Assembly (NCBI GenBank): GCA_019918135.1
Contig: WBZZ01001188.1
Coordinates: 56,001-120,000, forward strand
From: Paulinella micropora
Lineage: Eukaryota; Cercozoa; Imbricatea; Euglyphida; Paulinellidae
Length of the DNA stretch: 64,000 bases
Direction of reading: 5' to 3'
The notes beneath the pieces were generated by a model. The model was not told the origin of the DNA. It did not search any database and was given only the letters and a program-made list of their open reading frames with translations. The position numbers were made by a program, and so were the translations under genes. Position 1 is the stretch's first letter. Each line of letters opens with the position of its first letter. Below are positions 1 to 10,173 of the stretch, piece by piece.

Positions 1-21
1 CAGGCTGGGTTGGGTGCCCCG

Positions 22-27
22 TTTATT
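22..27 (-). terminator. poly(A) signal AATAAA, minus strand
   Basis: TTTATT on the plus strand reads AATAAA on the minus strand. It lies about 180 bases past the stop codon of the minus-strand gene ending at 203 and is the likely 3' end of that transcript. Confidence 0.4.
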
Positions 28-202
28 GAAACAGCAACCACGAACAAACAACAGAAAAAAGCCAGGCTTCCTGCCCCGGCGCAAACTAAAGCCCGGGCGT
101 TCTCTCCGCCTCCCCCGACTCTGAGCACTGACACAGCTCGGAGAAGGGGGGAGGGACAGGTGTATCCCCTCTGGGGGAGACCGGTCCTTCCACGGTCAGG
201 CC

Positions 203-595
203 CTATTTGCCCGGTTGTTCGTCCCTGGTAGCTACAACGCCCGACGGCTGCACGCAGATCCTGGCCCGCTTCTTGACACTAACCGTAACCTCAAACTCGT
301 TGCACCTGCTCTCCAGCTCCGCCAGTGCTGCTCTTTTTTTTTCTAGCTCAGAATAAAGTTTTTGGGTGTCAGAAGCATGAGCCGCGCGTCTGTATCTTCT
401 TTTCCCCGGGCGCCGTGCCACATGTCTCGCTATCAGCTGCTTTAGATCTTCCACGGCGGCTTGCTGCTGCGCGACCTCGGGGGCCAGGCTTTCCATCGCA
501 TCCGTCACCGCGGCGCAGAGCTCCCCCCGGCACCAGGCCACGATGTTTCCTCCCACGTACCCGAACTGCCAGAACTGGTCCGCGCCGGGCTCCAT
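203..595 (-). CDS. small coiled-coil protein, unassigned
   Basis: Open frame of 130 codons from an ATG at 595, preferred over a GTG at 610, to a TAG at 203. The first third carries aromatic and glycine residues (DQFWQFGYVGGN). The middle is helical with heptad-like spacing (PEVAQQQAAVEDLKQLIARH), then a basic stretch (RRPGKRRYRR) is followed by a second coiled coil (LYSELEKKRAALAELESR). A nuclear or structural role is possible from the basic patch and coiled coils, but no family was recognised. It is intact, unlike many of its neighbours, and a minus-strand AATAAA lies downstream. Confidence 0.5.
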   Translation of the reverse strand: MEPGADQFWQFGYVGGNIVAWCRGELCAAVTDAMESLAPEVAQQQAAVEDLKQLIARHVARRPGKRRYRRAAHASDTQKLYSELEKKRAALAELESRCNEFEVTVSVKKRARICVQPSGVVATRDEQPGK

Positions 596-945
596 AGCTG
601 GAAAACACACGTGGTCTGTCAGGGAGTTTTTTTATTAGTATGTGCCTGCCCTTTCTCTCTCCCAGGGAGAGGAAGGCGGGGGGCAGGGGGGGGAAGCCCC
701 CTTTCCCTCCTCCTAGCAAAAACAAACAGTTAGAGAAAGGGCAAAGGACTCAGGATTTCCCTTAGGGGGCGACGAGGTGGTCACCGACGCCGAGCTAAGA
801 AAGTTACTACTACCGGCGCCACCGAACTACGAGGGGAGGATGGCCGTGAGGAGAGGCGGTCGGAGGAGGCCGCGGCTGGGGGGGGGGGGGGGGGCAGACA
901 CCCCGGTCCCTCGCTCTCAACGCAGCCCGTCTGGCCTTTCTTGAC
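596..945. other. intergenic, low complexity
   Basis: No supported gene. The stretch holds short G-rich and T-rich runs and a 14-G run near 881-894. It separates two minus-strand genes. Confidence 0.4.
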
Positions 946-1287
946 TCAGCGCTCCTGTTGCTGTGCTGCGCGGCACGCTTCGCAGACAAACGTGCCATCT
1001 TCTTCGGGGTCCTCGCTGATCCGGCAGCTCTGCAGCAAATGGACGAGGCCCGCCGCCCCGGGCTCCCGGCTCGCTGCCTCGGCCTGCCGCTGCTTGCGCG
1101 TCCCTGGACAACTCAGTAGTTTGTGCTGCTCGAGGCAGTCCGGACAGTAACCCCCCACGGCACACTCCGTGCACGAAAGCAGGGTCTTCCCCTCCTGGTA
1201 ACAAGATCCACAGCTTATGCGGCCGGGGGGGAGAGGGAGTGGTGGCGGAGGTAGAGCGCTCTGCTTTTCTGTGTGCAGCAGCAGCAC
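946..1287 (-). CDS. small zinc-binding protein, RING/PHD-like cysteine array
   Basis: Open frame of 113 codons ending at a TGA. After a proline-rich start it has regularly spaced cysteine pairs: CGSC, then LLSCTEC, then YCPDC followed by EQH and LLSC, and a last pair FVCEAC near the C-terminus. This C2-C2-C2-H-C order is that of a treble-clef or PHD/RING-type zinc module; which one cannot be settled by eye. The only start in the frame is a GTG at 1287, so the true N-terminus may differ. A divergent plus-strand gene begins 230 bases away, across a 15-G run (1330-1344). Confidence 0.5.
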   Translation of the reverse strand: MLLLHTEKQSALPPPPLPLPPGRISCGSCYQEGKTLLSCTECAVGGYCPDCLEQHKLLSCPGTRKQRQAEAASREPGAAGLVHLLQSCRISEDPEEDGTFVCEACRAAQQQER

Positions 1288-1517
1288 GAGCTGGCAGGGA
1301 GCGCCGGAGGAAGACCGGGGGGCGTGCGTGGGGGGGGGGGGGGGAAGATAGTGGAAGGGCGGGCCGGGGGAGGGGTGGGCGAGCGGGGAGGAAGGGAGTG
1401 AGAGCGGGGGAGGCGGCCAGGAGCGAAGTGCGTGGGGAGGACGTGTGTGGGGAGAGGGGGGAGGGTGCCGCGCGGGGGCCGGCGGGACAGCCGCCAGACC
1501 CCGCAGAAGCTTTGGGC

Positions 1518-1895
1518 ATGGGGGACTCGTCCTTGGCCCCGTCGCCCTTGGCCCCGCTGTCCTTGGTGTACCGGCCCGAGACGGAAAACCCTATCTTGGC
1601 CGCGACTTGTGTGCCGCAGGAAGGCCTGGTGGACTTGGCACTGTCCTGGCGTTACCTAGCGGACCCGCGGCTGCGCCTCGGCTCTAGCTCCCACCTGCGC
1701 GCGGCTTGCATCCAGGCCATGCAGGACAAGAGCTTCTTCTGCATCCACACCTTCTGGTCGGCCGCGCGGCGGCGGCACGTGCATATGCTGGACATGTCCC
1801 GGGTGTGGGTCGAAGGCCACCTGCTGTGGGAACAGCGACTGCAAGACCCCACGAAGCTGCTGCCGGTGCGACTGCAGGAGCCGGCCGACCCCTAG
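1518..1895 (+). CDS. unassigned 125-aa protein
   Basis: The ATG at 1518 starts a 125-codon frame ending in TAG. Upstream codons in the same frame are Gly/Arg-rich and look non-coding. The protein has a short Pro/Ser/Leu-rich start, then a compact body with many Trp, His and Cys residues (FFCIHTFW, RVWVEGHLLWEQRL). No family was recognised. An ATTAAA follows 95 bases after the stop, supporting a real transcript. The frame is intact. Confidence 0.5.
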   Translation: MGDSSLAPSPLAPLSLVYRPETENPILAATCVPQEGLVDLALSWRYLADPRLRLGSSSHLRAACIQAMQDKSFFCIHTFWSAARRRHVHMLDMSRVWVEGHLLWEQRLQDPTKLLPVRLQEPADP

Positions 1896-1989
1896 GCTGG
1901 CGGAGGTCCCCTGGAGAGCCCCCCTCCTTCCCTACCTGCAGGTGGCTGCCGTGTGGCTGCCACCGCTGCAAACTCCCGCCTTGCTGTAC

Positions 1990-1995
1990 ATTAAA
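1990..1995 (+). terminator. poly(A) signal ATTAAA
   Basis: ATTAAA 95 bases after the stop of the plus-strand gene at 1518-1895, just before the 3' end of the convergent minus-strand gene at 2007. Confidence 0.45.
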
Positions 1996-2006
1996 AGCCA
2001 ACACGC

Positions 2007-3413
2007 TTATCTCTGCCTTAGCTGCGTCGGCGCTGCTGGCCGGCTTAGCGGACCGCCCCCGGGGGGAGCCGGGTCCGTCAGGTCTAGCACCAGAGTAACG
2101 AGGTGCGAGTAAGGCGCGACGAGCCCCTCGAGCTCGAGGCGCAGCGAGGCTGGCGGGCAGCCGGCGCCCCGGGTCAGGGCCCCCCAGATCAGTGACGCCT
2201 CTGTGTGCCCCTCGACCGCTCGGATACGGCCGTGCAGCACGCCGGTGGCTAGCGCACGGCACGCGTCCGGTACCCCCGGCCGGCCGCTGGGGTGGCAGGT
2301 GAAGGGGACGGCCTGCCCCGGCGTCGTCGTCCGGTGCCGGCCCCAGGGGCACAGGGCCTGGTGGCGGGGCCCCTCCGGCGTGAGCTCGCCGGTGCAACAC
2401 TCTGGGGGCGGCCCGGTGCCCCGCTACTGGCAGAGCAGGTGCCACAAGGCCAGGCGTTAATTAGTGAGTAAGCGCCAGTGCCGGGCCGCGCGGGGCAGGC
2501 ACACCGTATAGGTCGGGGCCTGGGGGGGTTTGCCCCGCGCCGCGGGCTCGGGCCACGGCGCGGTGCGCTCGCCCGGCGTGGCCACCGTGACTTGGTGCAC
2601 GGTGCCCGCCGGCAGGGCTACACTGACCGTGGCGCGCGGCGGCACGCACTGCCACCAGACGCGCTGGTGGTCGGCGTCTTCTTGGCTCGGCGCGCCCTGC
2701 TCGTCCAGGAGGGCCTGCAGCCAGGGCGCCCCGCTCTCGACTCGGGTCACGGCCGGGCGTTCGCCGGGAAGCTCCGGTGGCAGCACGGGCGCGGCTCGCC
2801 AGTGATGCAGCAGCTGTTGCAGGCACGCCAGCACCTGTGCCCAGCCTAGGCAGTAGTAGTGGTCCGCCCCGCGGGCTACGACCAAGCCCGCGGACCGCCC
2901 CCGCTGTTCGACCGGGTAGCCCAGGCCAAACAAGCTATGGTCGGCGGCCGCGCAGCTCAGCAGCCACCAGCCACCGCGCTGCACGTAGCCGGTACCGGAC
3001 ACCCAGCTCCCCCCGATCCGGGTGGGGTGGTCGGCCCGTAGGCACCACTGGGCCAAGGGCGGCGCCGGCCGGCCGGTCGAGCCCCGCAGGTACAGTAACG
3101 CCTCGCCGGACACGCCGTCGAGGAGGCCCAAACACGACAGCCGCTCTTTGCCCGCGAGCAGCTCAAAGTTGGCAGACAGGGCCAAACAACGTGCGAGGCC
3201 GGCCGTGCCCGCGGCCGGGCCCAGGGCCCGGCGGACGCAGTCCGTCAAGGCCGGCGTAGTAGGACACAGGTACCAACACGATTGGGCTTGCGCAGAATCC
3301 ACGGGCGGTAGCAGGGCGGCCTGCAAGCGGCCCCTGGACCTGCCTAGCGTCCAGGCTACGGTGACGGGCGCGACCCCCGGCGTCCGGCCGGGCGCCGGGG
3401 GGGGCAGACTCAT
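2007..3413 (-). pseudogene. unassigned gene with two in-frame stops
   Basis: Starts at the ATG at 3413 (a TTG six codons upstream is also open). The frame runs to a TAA at 2457-2459, continues ten codons to a TAG at 2424-2426, and then stays open for about 139 codons to a TAA at 2007. The downstream stretch has protein-like composition (ECCTGEL, Cys/His/Pro-rich), so it was probably one reading frame of about 468 codons. The body is rich in Gly, Leu and Trp (GGWWLLSCAAADHSLFGLGY). The alternating glycine and hydrophobic segments faintly recall the SUKH/US22 fold, but I do not claim that. An alternative is a 318-aa gene followed by a separate small gene without an ATG. Confidence 0.45.
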
Positions 3414-3673
3414 GCCGGGCGCCGGGGCCAACAGGCCGGAGCTGTGCGGCGCTGGTACGGCCGAAGTCAGTGCTCTCGGGTGACACGACGCTTTTTTTTA
3501 ATCCTCGGACGGCCGCCCGCCGGGCCCCTCCCCCCTCCCTCTCTCTCTCTCTCTCTCTTCCCGCCCCCCCCTGGGGGGGTGAGTCCCTCCTGTCATGGAG
3601 GCTTTTCCCTCTCCCGCATCCCTCCCTTTCCCTGCCTATCCGTGTCCTCACCTAGGTCCTGCCCAGCCCTCGG

Positions 3674-5522
3674 CTACACGGCCGCGGGGCTGTGCGGGGA
3701 GGAGGCCTCCTCCCCGGGGGAGGCTGGGGCGCCGTCGGCGACGGGCTGGGCGGGAGCCGGGGGAGCAGCGTCGCTCTGGGCTTCGGCCGGGGCCGTGGCC
3801 GGGGCCGTGGCCGGGGCCGTGGCCGGGGCGGCGGCCGCCGGCTGTGCGCCGCCGGTGGCGGCCGTGCGTTCGGCTAGGCTCAACTGCTCCAGCAGCGCCA
3901 GCTTCTCTTCCTGCAGCTTGGCCATGCATTCCAGCACACGCAGCTGTTCGCGTACTTGCTTGCGGACCACTTCGGTGAGCTGTGCCTCCTGGGCCAGGAG
4001 CTTGCGGCAGCAATCGGTGAGGCCCTTGAACGGCAGCTGCGCGCTCGCCCCGGACGTTCCCGCGCCCCGGCGGCCTCGGCGGCGCCCCGGGCTCTCCCGC
4101 CCTTGCCCTCCGCCTCGGCGATCACGCCCGGTGGCAGCCAGTTGGCATTCTTAGCGTACGCGCGCGCCACGTCCAGGACGACGGTGGGCACCCAGAAGCC
4201 ACAGATGCGCCATTTCTTGCCGTAACGCCGGTTGCCCAGGGCCTCGATCTCGGGCAGCCACGGCTGGAGCGCGCGCGCGAAGCCGAGCGCCAGGAACGCC
4301 GTCACCCCGCTGTGCAACACAAAGGCACCCTCCTTTTCCGCGCCCTGCACGCAGAGCGTAGCCGCGCAGTGCACTTCGTTCGCGGTGCGCACAAACACTT
4401 TCTCCTGGTTCTTCTTGTCCGGCGCCGCCCAGGGGAGCACCACGAAGTGGCCCACGTCGTCGAGCCGGAGCCCCGCAAAGTCCTGCCGCCTGACGTCCGC
4501 GTCGTGCTCCAAGAGGTAGGCGGGCCCGGCCCAGGGGGACTCCTTGGCGGACGGCACACAGAGCCCACGCATCAGCCGCCCCGAGCATTCCACCCGCGCT
4601 ACGCTGCCCTCGAGGCCCGAGGCGGCGACCTCCGTCACCAGCTTGGCGGGGGGCTTGGTATCCACTACCGCCTGCTTGCCCAGCGGCCAGTTCCGGCGGG
4701 ACTGCCGACCGGGCAGGCTGCTGTCACACCACAGCGTCCGGCTCTTGTACGGCAGCAACGCGGGCGGCACCTGCGCGTCGTAACGCACACCCCGCAGCCC
4801 CACTTCCAGCGCCTCCTGCCTGGCCGCCAGGTCGCCGGTAAGGGGGGGAACAGGCTCCAGGCTCAGCAGCGCCGACAGCGCGCCGGTCTCGTGGGCCGGG
4901 ATCTTGCCGCCGGCCGCCAGCTTCTCCCGCAGCGCCCCCACGGCCCAGGCACGCTTGGCGCACTTGGAGCTCGGCGGGCTCGGCGGGGCGGCGGGCTTGC
5001 TGTCCGCGGCCCGGCCGGCCTTGCTGGGCTTGGCCCGGGGCGGGCTCCCCGCCACGCGCTCGCGCTTCTTCTCCGGCTCGGCGCGTACCTTGGTCTCCTT
5101 GACCTTGGGCTTGTCCGCCGCCGGCTCCTTGTCCCGGCGACGTTTCTTGTGCTGCTTCTTCTCGAGCTTCTCCGCGGCACGTTCGCTCTTGGCCCGTCGT
5201 TCAGCCTCCCGGGGCTCGGACGCCTGCACGTCCTCCTCTTCTTCGTCGCCGTCTTGGTAGTCGGCCACGTGGTGATCGCTGTCCGAGTCCTCGTCGTCTT
5301 CCTCGCCCTCCTCGCCGTCGTCGTCCTCCTCCTCCCGCTGGTCACCGGCCTCGTGCTTGGGCCCCTTCTTGCGTACCTCGCTCTTGTGCTTGACCTTCTT
5401 CACGCGCTCCCTGGGGTGGGCGGGGGTGGCTGCGATTGCGAAGACAAGCTCTCGCTGTCGCTCTCGCTGTCCTCGCTGCCGCTGTGGCCGTAGGCCACTG
5501 GCTTGGAGTACGCCTTGCACAT
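3674..5522 (-). pseudogene. large acidic/basic protein, frameshifted twice
   Basis: From an ATG at 5522 the gene begins with a short Ser/Asp/Glu-rich segment (SGSEDSESDSESLSSQSQ). The coding signal switches frame near 5412, and then runs through Lys/Glu-rich and strongly acidic tracts (EEEDDDGEEGEEDDEDSDSD), basic stretches with nuclear-localisation character (KKQHKKRRRDK), and a folded-looking C-terminal half of about 300 residues (RTLWCDSSLPGRQ, GYGKKWRICGFWVP-like aromatic patches). A second switch near 4050 leads into a coiled coil (LRVLECMAKLQEEKLALLEQL) and an Ala/Pro/Thr repeat tail encoded by tandem GGGGCCGTGGCC units around 3785-3835. A nucleic-acid or chromatin-associated protein is a reasonable guess. 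No family was recognised. Confidence 0.45.
3785..3835. repeat. 12-bp GC-rich tandem repeat inside a gene
   Basis: About four units of GGGGCCGTGGCC. On the minus strand they encode an Ala-Pro-Ala-Thr repeat in the tail of the gene at 3674-5522. Confidence 0.7.
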
Positions 5523-5789
5523 CCGGTGTACAGGGTGTTGTGAGGAGGCAGGGGACAGGCCCGACCGGCTGGGCGGCCCCGTGGGCGCACGGGCGCGGGC
5601 GCACGGGCGCGGGCGCACGGGCCCACGGGCGCGGGCGGAGGGGGGGGGGGGGTGTGAGCGCCGCGCGGCTCTGCTTCCCCCCCCCCCCCCCCCCGCCCGC
5701 GCCCGGCACCGCGGCCACGCCGGGTCGCCGGGTCACGAGCGGCCGGGCGCACGGGCGGGGGAGGGCGCGGCGGCGGGAGGGGTCTTTAT
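5523..5789. other. intergenic, GGGCGC repeats and poly-G/poly-C
   Basis: Carries several GGGCGCACGGGCGC-like units (5582-5640), a 12-G run (5641-5652) and an 18-C run (5677-5694). It lies immediately upstream of the minus-strand gene that starts at 5522. Confidence 0.5.
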
Positions 5790-6416
5790 TCATTCCTCCA
5801 TGAGGTTTTGTAGTTTGTTGCTGACGTTGAGCAAGCGCTGCAGCTTGCAGAGGCCCGTGTCACTGACCTCTACCTGGTTCGTTTGCAGATTCCTGCGCAA
5901 CAACTCCGTGTCCGCTAGGTGGTGCAGGCTCAGTTGTGTCATGCGCTGGACGCTCTGCAGGAAGATGTGCCTGGGCATAGCTCGGTGCTGTATAATGTGC
6001 TGGTGGATGCTGCTGAGTAACCAATACTTGTTGCATTCCCGCAGCCACCTCCGAACGTACCAGCTCTGCACCGCACGCAAGACCACCAGCGGGCTGCGCA
6101 AGCCCCATTCGTCCAGCTTGGCCTGCAGCTGCTGGAAGTCCTTGTTCTCGCTATGTCCGTGCGGCATAAAGAGGCACGCAAAACAGTACCCACGCTCGGC
6201 CTCGGGGTGCTGTTGCTCGTCCTCCAGCTCGGCCTGGCAGATGTCCTCGTACAGTCACACCCGTTCGTACGCCGGAGCATCCGGGGGGCCTTCGCCCCCC
6301 TCGCCCCAGCCCGGGGGGGCGTGGTCCGCCTCTCCGTGGTCCGCCCCTCCCGGCTCACTGTCGGCGGAGAGGGGTGGGGTGCCGAAACTACTCAGGGCGG
6401 CCGGATAGTGCTGCAT
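5790..6416 (-). pseudogene. helical zinc-binding protein with an in-frame TGA
   Basis: Starts at the ATG at 6416 with an acidic, Gly/Pro-rich N-terminus. A TGA at 6255-6257 interrupts the frame, which continues as a conserved-looking domain: YEDICQAELEDEQ, then a CFAC motif followed by His residues (MPHGHSENKD), then a long helical part (WYVRRWLRECNKYWLLSSIH) with an HxxxxH-like HQHIIQH. A shorter product from the ATG at 6167 would avoid the stop but would lose the CxxC pair. This layout (CxxC followed by helices and HIIQH) resembles small proteins of several large DNA viruses, but I could not assign a family. The stop TGA overlaps a minus-strand AATAAA (5785-5790). Confidence 0.5.
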
Positions 6417-6937
6417 GGCAGGCAAGCAGGGGGTGGGAGAGAGGGAGCAGCGGCGCGGGAGAGACAGGTTTTCTGCGCTGTTTGGCGGACTGGGGGGGGG
6501 GGCCACCGGCGCCGGCGGCCGGGGTTTCCCCGCGCCCCCCCTCCTCCCTCCCCGCTGCCCGGGCAAGGGGCCGCCCCCTGTCCCTGCCTTCTGCTCTCCC
6601 CCCCCCCCCCCCCCCCTTCGCTCCGCCGGGGGCCGGCCCTGTCCCTGCCTTCTGCTCTCCCCCCCCCCCCTCCGCTCCGCCGGGGGCCGGCCACACTGGC
6701 CAGCCGGCCGGGTGGCCCCCCGCCGGCCGCGGAGGGGGGGGGGAGAGAGGGGGAGCCCTTTTCCCCCCTCAACCTCGACCCCTCCGCTCCGCCCGGGGTC
6801 GGCCCTGCGGGCGTGCGCCGGCCACACTTGCCATCCGGGGGTGGTCCCCCCTCCCTCTCTCCCCCCGCGCCGGCAGTCCGTCCCGGCGGTGCTCGCCCAA
6901 TCCTTCCCTCCTCCCGGGCAGCTGCGGGTGGGTCCGC
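6417..6937. other. intergenic with duplicated poly-C module
   Basis: A segment reading CCCTGTCCCTGCCTTCTGCT followed by a C run and CCGCTCCGCCGGGGGCCGG occurs twice (about 6569-6632 and 6636-6692), with C runs of 19 and 12 bases. No gene was supported. It lies between a minus-strand gene starting at 6416 and a plus-strand gene starting at 6938. Confidence 0.5.
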
Positions 6938-8213
6938 ATGCCTTGGTCTCTGCGGCGCCTGAGCCGCCCCCGCCCGGGGCCGGCGCCCCCCCTCCCCCCG
7001 TCAGCGCCTAGCGAGGAGGCCCTAGCGGCCTGGCGTGGCTGGGAACAGTGGGCACAGGGGTCCCACAGCTTCCACGGGCTCCTGCGCACGCTAGCCAGCT
7101 TCTACTTCGACTGGCTCTGCCGCGCCAAGGGGGTAGAATTTCTCGGAGCTGAGCTACCCTGCATCCTGGGCCGAGTTTTCATGCGGCTGCGCTGGGGCCT
7201 GCCCGAATGCCAACTGCATCTCTGCCACACCCTCGACCAGGCACACCTGCGCCACGGCGACGCGGCTGGTTCGCTGCGGGACCAATGCGCCAGCCTGCTG
7301 GAGGAACCTGCCGCCGGAGGGGCGCTGCCCGGCCGCCGCGTTAGCGTCGTGGCTGGACGAGTCGGCCGAGCTGTACGGCCCCCTGGCGGGCTCCGATTCC
7401 GCCCGTTGGCCCCTGGCGCTGGTGATGCGCGCCGTCCTGAACTGGCACGTACAGGTCGCAGTGACTGCCGCGCACGGGAGCCAGCACCAGACTCACTCGC
7501 ACGTGCACTTGTTTCTGCGCCAGCAGGCCCCGCTGTGGGAGGAACTAGGCTGGGGCTGCCGGCCCGTGGAGGAGTGGGGGACCTCGCTAGCCGCCTGGGC
7601 CGCCAGGCAAACGCACTTGTACTGCTATGGCGAGCCAGGGGCAGCCGCCGGCCCCGGGACGGTCCCGGGCGGGCGCGCGGTGACGGGCCCCGCCCTGGCA
7701 CCCGGCCGTGAGCTCGACCAGACCTTGTGATTGCGTGTGTTCTGCTACCTCTTCCTGCCTTCGCTCGCGGCGCACCACCTGGGCACCGACGCCGGCCGAC
7801 GGCTGCTGCGGCGTTGCATGCGCCAGGAGGGCCAGGCCGCGCGCCTGTACAACCTAGGAGCGGGGCCAGAGAGGCTGCCGGGCGAGCTGCTGAGCGCGCT
7901 GCTGCTGCAAGACATCCTGGCAGGCGGGGGCGTGGCGCCCGGCGGTGGATGCATGTACCAGCGGATCGGCGCGACCCTCCAGCGGTGGCGGCGCCTGCAC
8001 GGGGGGGAGCGGTCCCCCCGCCCCCGCCCGCGGCGCCCGCGCTCAGGCAGGGGAAGAAGAAGCGGTGGGGGGGCGGGCGGGCCCCCGCCCCCCTCCCGCT
8101 CCCACCCGCGGCGCCGCGGGCGGGCGGCGGGGGCGGCCCCCGGGCGGCCCCCCCGCCCCAACGTGGACGCCCTGCCGTGCCAAAAAGCACGTGTAAGTAG
8201 TACCGGCCCGTGA
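6938..8213 (+). pseudogene. unassigned gene, one frameshift and one in-frame TGA
   Basis: Begins at the ATG at 6938 with a Pro-rich leader, then a helical domain rich in Trp, Phe and Leu (HGLLRTLASFYFDWLCRAKG). Coding character leaves this frame near 7303 and continues in another (WPLALVMRAVLNWHVQVAV, several His, WEELGWGC). A TGA at 7728-7730 breaks that frame, which reopens with FCYLFLPSLAAHHLG and ends in an Arg/Pro-rich tail at a TGA at 8211-8213. That stop overlaps the ATG of the next gene (TGATG). No family was recognised. Confidence 0.4.
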
Positions 8214-8916
8214 TGCTGACCCCGCCCCCCGCCGGAACCAGCGGCTTCTTCAACCCGGCCGCCGCCACGCGCCCAGCGGGACACGGAGGGCCCGGGCCCG
8301 CCCCGTGCGCCGTCTATGGACAGCACGGCGGCAGCCGGCCGAGCGAAGCAGAAGTCACGAGTTTCCATCCCTGGACCGAGCAGCCGCTCCTAGCCGACCA
8401 GTTGTACTGCGGGGCCTGCCTCCGGCGCGAGCGGCGGCAGGCGGCGCGGCGGCTGTGCCTGGAGCGCTGCATCGTGCTGCGACCGGAGGTTCAGCGCACT
8501 CTCGTGGCGCGAGTTTACAGTGCTTCTAGTAAAGCACTGGACATCGACTGGCGCGTGGTGGCACTGTGGGTAGGCTCCCTGGAAGCGCTGGCCCGCGACC
8601 CCGGCGGGGGCCAGCGCCCTATCCTGGTGTACGGCCCGCACGTCTGCCTGCGGACGCAACGCGGGGGTCGCATTCTGGAGAAGGTCCTGCCCTACGACAG
8701 CTTCGTCAGCAAAACCCGCACTTCTTCCGGCGCGCCCATGCCTTCCTGGCCGTGCGGCGCAGCTACGTCTCTCCGGGGGAGGAGGCCCGCGGGGGGCGCA
8801 CGACCTGTGCGCCGGCCAGCCTGTACCTCTGGCCGGACCTGTACGACCCGGCCAGCCGCCGGTACTTCGACCGGCTCACGGCCCCCGCCCCCGCCCCGGC
8901 CCCCGCCGCCGCCTGA
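8213..8916 (+). pseudogene. unassigned Cys-containing protein, one frameshift
   Basis: The ATG at 8213 overlaps the preceding stop. The protein has a Pro/Gly-rich leader, then LYCGACLRRERRQAARR with a CxxC pair, a helical part, and VYGPHVCLRTQRGGR. Coding shifts frame near 8709 inside a CAAAACC run and continues to a TGA at 8916 through FFRRAHAFLAVRRSY and a Tyr/Asp/Pro-rich segment (LYLWPDLYDPASRRYFDRL) with a Pro-Ala tail. Function unknown. The tight overlap suggests the two genes are co-transcribed. Confidence 0.4.
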
Positions 8917-9048
8917 CTGCGCGACGGCCCTAGGCGCAAGTACGCCCGACCGCCCACCGCTTGGGGGACGGGGAGAGGGGGCCGAAGGGCTGCGGCAGCG
9001 AGAGGAGCGGGCGGAGAGGCACGCCCTGCTCTGCCCCCGTGCCGCCCA

Positions 9049-9061
9049 CCCCCCCCCCCCC
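9049..9061. repeat. 13-base poly-C run upstream of a gene
   Basis: Uninterrupted C run about 105 bases before the ATG at 9166. It is one member of the poly-C/poly-G set described in the findings. Confidence 0.8.
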
Positions 9062-9165
9062 GTGCCGCCCTCCCCTGCCCCACGGTGCTGGCCCGCCCCC
9101 TGCTCCCGCCACGGCAGCCACCAGCGAATATCCTCCAAGAGCCTCGGCCCCGTGAGCCGGTACCC

Positions 9166-10173
9166 ATGGAGGCGAAGCAGGAGGGACCGAAGTGGGGCTC
9201 TTCGTTGCTGCCGCCCGTACGCGAGCCCGCCTTTCGTAGCGCCTGGCTCCTCCTCCTGCGCCTGCGAGCAGGGGAAGGTGGCGCCGCCAGCGAGTGCGTA
9301 GCCTGGCTGGCCTCGCTCCTGCTGCGCGAGGCTGCCTGGCGTTTCCTCTTCCTGACGTGCTTCGGGGAGGACGCCCTGGCGCGCGTCTATTCCTTGCAGC
9401 GGGACGAAGCGGTCGGACAACGGGGGCCGACACAGTCCGCACGTGCTTGGGGAGCCGAGGTGAGGGCCCAAGCACTGCTGTACCAGCTCGGGGCGGCCGT
9501 TTCCGCCGGGCCGCGCGTGGCCTGGCTGGGCTCCAACCGTACACGCGACACAGACAGGATAGCTCGGGGGGGGCTTATCTTTGGTATACCCTGGGCTGCT
9601 TGGAGCGCCAGTAGCAAAGCGGGCTACGACTGGGCACAAGAGGAGAGCTGGCGCGACCTGGCCAGACTCCAGCCCCAGCTGCTGGTCACTGACTTTGGTA
9701 GCACGTCGCACCTAACCTGGAACCAGGAGCCACAGAAAGTTCTGCACAACCTGTGCACCTTCCTCCGTGGCTCCAGCCCGCCCTTTTGTCTGTTGCTGGA
9801 GATCCAAGGCGAGACTAGCGACGGGAAGACCTCTAAGCCTAGCATACCGGCTAGCCTAGACACAGTGGCCACAGTCCTAAAGCAATTTTTTACTACCTAC
9901 CCAGTCCGCCTGCACCAGGCTGGGGGCATTCACCTAGAAGACGAGTGGGTACTGGTAGCGGAAAGAAGGGGCAGGGAGGGGCCGGGGGAGCTGCTAAGGG
10001 GGGCGCCGCCCGCCGGCACACCGGGGACTTTCGTCTACGCAGCACTAGAGGCAGAACGCAGAGCTGACCTGTTGGCGGCCACAGTCGGGGGAGTGGTATT
10101 CCGCCAGCGCCCCGCCGGCCCCCGCCCTGCCCCCCCTCCACCCCCGCGGCCAACCCCAGCCAAAACCAAGTAG
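9166..10173 (+). CDS. intact 335-aa protein, possible Rossmann methyltransferase
   Basis: The ATG at 9166 (CCCATGG context) opens a 335-codon uninterrupted frame ending in TAG. The N-terminal half is helical and Leu/Ala/Arg-rich. The centre has a hydrophobic strand followed by small residues (PRVAWLGSNRTRD), which could be a SAM-binding motif I, and later strands such as QLLVTDFGS and FCLLLEIQG, spaced as in Rossmann-type methyltransferases including FtsJ-like ones. The C-terminus is a Pro-rich tail ending PTPAKTK. An AATAAA lies about 200 bases downstream. The methyltransferase reading is a weak inference from strand pattern only. The gene is clearly intact. Confidence 0.5.
   Translation: MEAKQEGPKWGSSLLPPVREPAFRSAWLLLLRLRAGEGGAASECVAWLASLLLREAAWRFLFLTCFGEDALARVYSLQRDEAVGQRGPTQSARAWGAEVRAQALLYQLGAAVSAGPRVAWLGSNRTRDTDRIARGGLIFGIPWAAWSASSKAGYDWAQEESWRDLARLQPQLLVTDFGSTSHLTWNQEPQKVLHNLCTFLRGSSPPFCLLLEIQGETSDGKTSKPSIPASLDTVATVLKQFFTTYPVRLHQAGGIHLEDEWVLVAERRGREGPGELLRGAPPAGTPGTFVYAALEAERRADLLAATVGGVVFRQRPAGPRPAPPPPPRPTPAKTK

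Noticed and set aside
946..1287. RPB9 or TFIIS-like zinc ribbon
   Set aside because: Cysteine spacing does not give two C4 ribbons, and the QxRxADE-type loop is missing.
2007..3413. US22/SUKH-like protein
   Set aside because: Only a loose pattern of glycine and hydrophobic strands. None of the diagnostic motifs could be placed with confidence.
5790..6416. Poxvirus-type late transcription factor
   Set aside because: The CxxC and HIIQH features are suggestive, but the family's zinc-ribbon pattern is incomplete.
8930..9544. Minus-strand frames across the gene at 9166
   Set aside because: They are shadows of the intact plus-strand gene in GC-rich DNA, with Arg/Gly/Pro-rich low-complexity content.
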